Positions 63,245 to 64,000 of a stretch of DNA of 64,000 nucleotides are shown one piece after another (positions within the stretch are counted from its first letter, which is position 1; every line of letters starts with the position of its first letter). The DNA lies in NCBI GenBank assembly GCA_963809825.1, contig CAWELJ010000002.1:558001-622000 (forward strand), given 5' to 3'. The position numbers were made by a program, and so were the translations under genes. This DNA comes from Bog-473 sp963809825. Its GTDB lineage: Bacteria; Actinomycetota; Acidimicrobiia; Acidimicrobiales; RAAP-2. The notes under the pieces were generated by a model that was given only the letters and a program-made list of their open reading frames with translations, had not been told where the DNA came from and made no database searches.

Positions 63245-63957
63245 CAGGCAGCGTTCCCGGCGGCGCCGGGGACATCCAACAAGACGGAGTTGGCGGAGAC
63301 GAATCGGGGTTCGATCTGCTCGAAGGCCGGCCCCCACTCGCGGGGCATGACGGAGCGACCGCAACCGAGCCAGGCCCCCCACCACGAGAACGTGGAGTTG
63401 GCGATGATGTGCTCGTCGCACGCCGCCATGAGGAACAGGTCTTCGAAATCCCGGTTGTGCTCGACGAAGATGCAGTCGCCGGGGAGGTTGGCGCGGCACC
63501 AGCCGATGTCGTCGGAGAAGACGAGGTAGGGCCCTTGTGTCATCGACATCGCCTCGGCGTAGTACTCGACCGGGAGGTCGAGGAAGAAGCCGTCGTGTGC
63601 GAGGTAGTCGCCCTTGCGCACGTGGAGCGAGGTCTTGTGGGGCAACGCCAGGATCCCCTCGAAGCGCGATGACAGGCGCCTCCACACGTCAGGTCGGGGC
63701 GAGAAGCAGTCCCGGATGACGTCCTCGATGGCGGCGAAATTCCGAACGTCCTGGAGGTAGTCCATCCCGAGATCGTGGCTCCCGACGCCGGCCAGGTCCG
63801 GGAACAGTGAATCGGGGACACAGAAGTAGGCGCGGTAGCGCCAGAACGGGAAGGCGGCCGGCTCCCCGGCGGCATGTGCCATGCCGATGGTGCTCGCCAT
63901 CTGCCACAGCTGGTTCCCGAGTTGTCCGTTCCGTCCGAGGTTGCGGTAGGTGATCAT
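63244..63957 (-). CDS. GT11 alpha-1,2-fucosyltransferase
   Basis: A 237-residue protein starting 'MITYRNLGRNGQLGNQLWQM', the GT11 N-terminal motif (GRLGNQ type). The donor-binding 'TSLHVRKGDYLAHDGF' (HxRRGDY) and 'YLVFSDDIGWCRANL' follow, then 'IIANSTFSWWGAWLG', all in family order. It is a little shorter than typical GT11 enzymes (280-300). It adds fucose to a surface glycan using GDP-fucose from the adjacent gene product. Confidence 0.88.
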   Translation of the reverse strand: MITYRNLGRNGQLGNQLWQMASTIGMAHAAGEPAAFPFWRYRAYFCVPDSLFPDLAGVGSHDLGMDYLQDVRNFAAIEDVIRDCFSPRPDVWRRLSSRFEGILALPHKTSLHVRKGDYLAHDGFFLDLPVEYYAEAMSMTQGPYLVFSDDIGWCRANLPGDCIFVEHNRDFEDLFLMAACDEHIIANSTFSWWGAWLGCGRSVMPREWGPAFEQIEPRFVSANSVLLDVPGAAGNAA

Positions 63958-64000
63958 GCGTCCAGTCGTGTCATGGCCCGAGCGGTGGGATCCGGTGACC
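63954..64000 (-). CDS. Possible 3' end of an upstream gene (partial)
   Basis: On the minus strand a frame open from the window edge ends '...ARAMTRLDA' at TGA 63954-63956, overlapping the GT11 start codon in an ATGA arrangement. The tight overlaps of the next two genes make a further glycan gene likely, but only 15 codons are visible. Confidence 0.35.
   Translation of the reverse strand, partial: SPDPTARAMTRLDA

Overview
The window is high-GC DNA (around 70% by eye, not counted), densely packed, with GTG/TTG starts and many 1-4 nt gene overlaps. Its family content is that of an actinobacterium: a WhiB protein facing a PdtaS-type histidine kinase, DUF3107, DUF3151, a TIGR03843/DUF3090/MSMEG_4193 trio, family 5 uracil-DNA glycosylase, paired ArsA-like ATPases, PaaX and an FrhB-like F420-type protein. 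A secreted protein built from 'GYWLVAADGGIF'-type repeats suggests class Acidimicrobiia (inference; no rRNA or marker tree is available). No tRNA, rRNA, CRISPR array, transposase or phage gene was recognised, and no gene-free stretch exceeds 300 bases.

Layout. 0.1-1.6 kb: VOC protein, small monooxygenase-like protein and enoyl-CoA hydratase in one tight operon. 1.6-8.8 kb: HD-domain dNTPase (minus), then DUF3107, two ArsA/GET3-like ATPases, an O-methyltransferase, a PHP phosphatase and a PdtaS-like sensor kinase (plus), facing whiB, which has a perfect CRP-type palindrome upstream. 9-11.5 kb: glycerophosphodiesterase and etfBA. 11.6-14.2 kb: MBOAT/SGNH O-acetylation pair. 14.2-17.2 kb: TSUP permease and the DUF3090 trio. 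17.2-28.5 kb: DNA repair (UdgB, Fpg/Nei-like), FAD oxidoreductase, two overlapping DJ-1/PfpI genes, FrhB-like protein with a thioesterase, GAP transporter, Bcp peroxiredoxin, DEAD-box helicase translationally coupled to a PIG-L deacetylase, glutamine amidotransferase. 28.5-36 kb: aconitase, secreted repeat/CHAP protein, FmdB, an unknown 367-aa protein and argS (frameshifted). 36-45.7 kb: SDR, esterase, ABM-like protein, ArsB-like permease and LigB dioxygenase (both frameshifted), membrane-anchored protein, desaturase, PaaX, SRPBCC and a GAF regulator. 45.8-49.5 kb: aldehyde dehydrogenase, DUF779, secreted propeller and VOC protein, all carrying single-base indels. 49.5-54.9 kb: methyltransferase and a MarR-controlled heterodimeric ABC exporter. 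54.9-62 kb: DUF3151, two hotdog thioesterases, TetR/hydrolase, ArsR/SRPBCC pair, decayed PNPOx-like gene, flavin reductase and MFS exporter. 62-64 kb: coiled-coil protein, GDP-fucose synthase and fucosyltransferase, the edge of a surface-glycan locus.

Functionally the window mixes central metabolism (aconitase, ETF, enoyl-CoA hydratase, thioesterases), envelope modification (acetylation, fucosylation, CHAP hydrolase) and small regulator-target pairs whose operators are visible: MarR at 54.85 kb, TetR at 57.34 kb, ArsR at 58.35 kb, PaaX at 43.15 kb. I found no obviously new multi-gene system. The strongest observations are the CRP site before whiB, the asymmetric ABC exporter, the operator-in-promoter sites, a probable CTG start, two internally deleted genes, and a 3.7-kb tract dense in indels that should be treated as suspect sequence until re-read.
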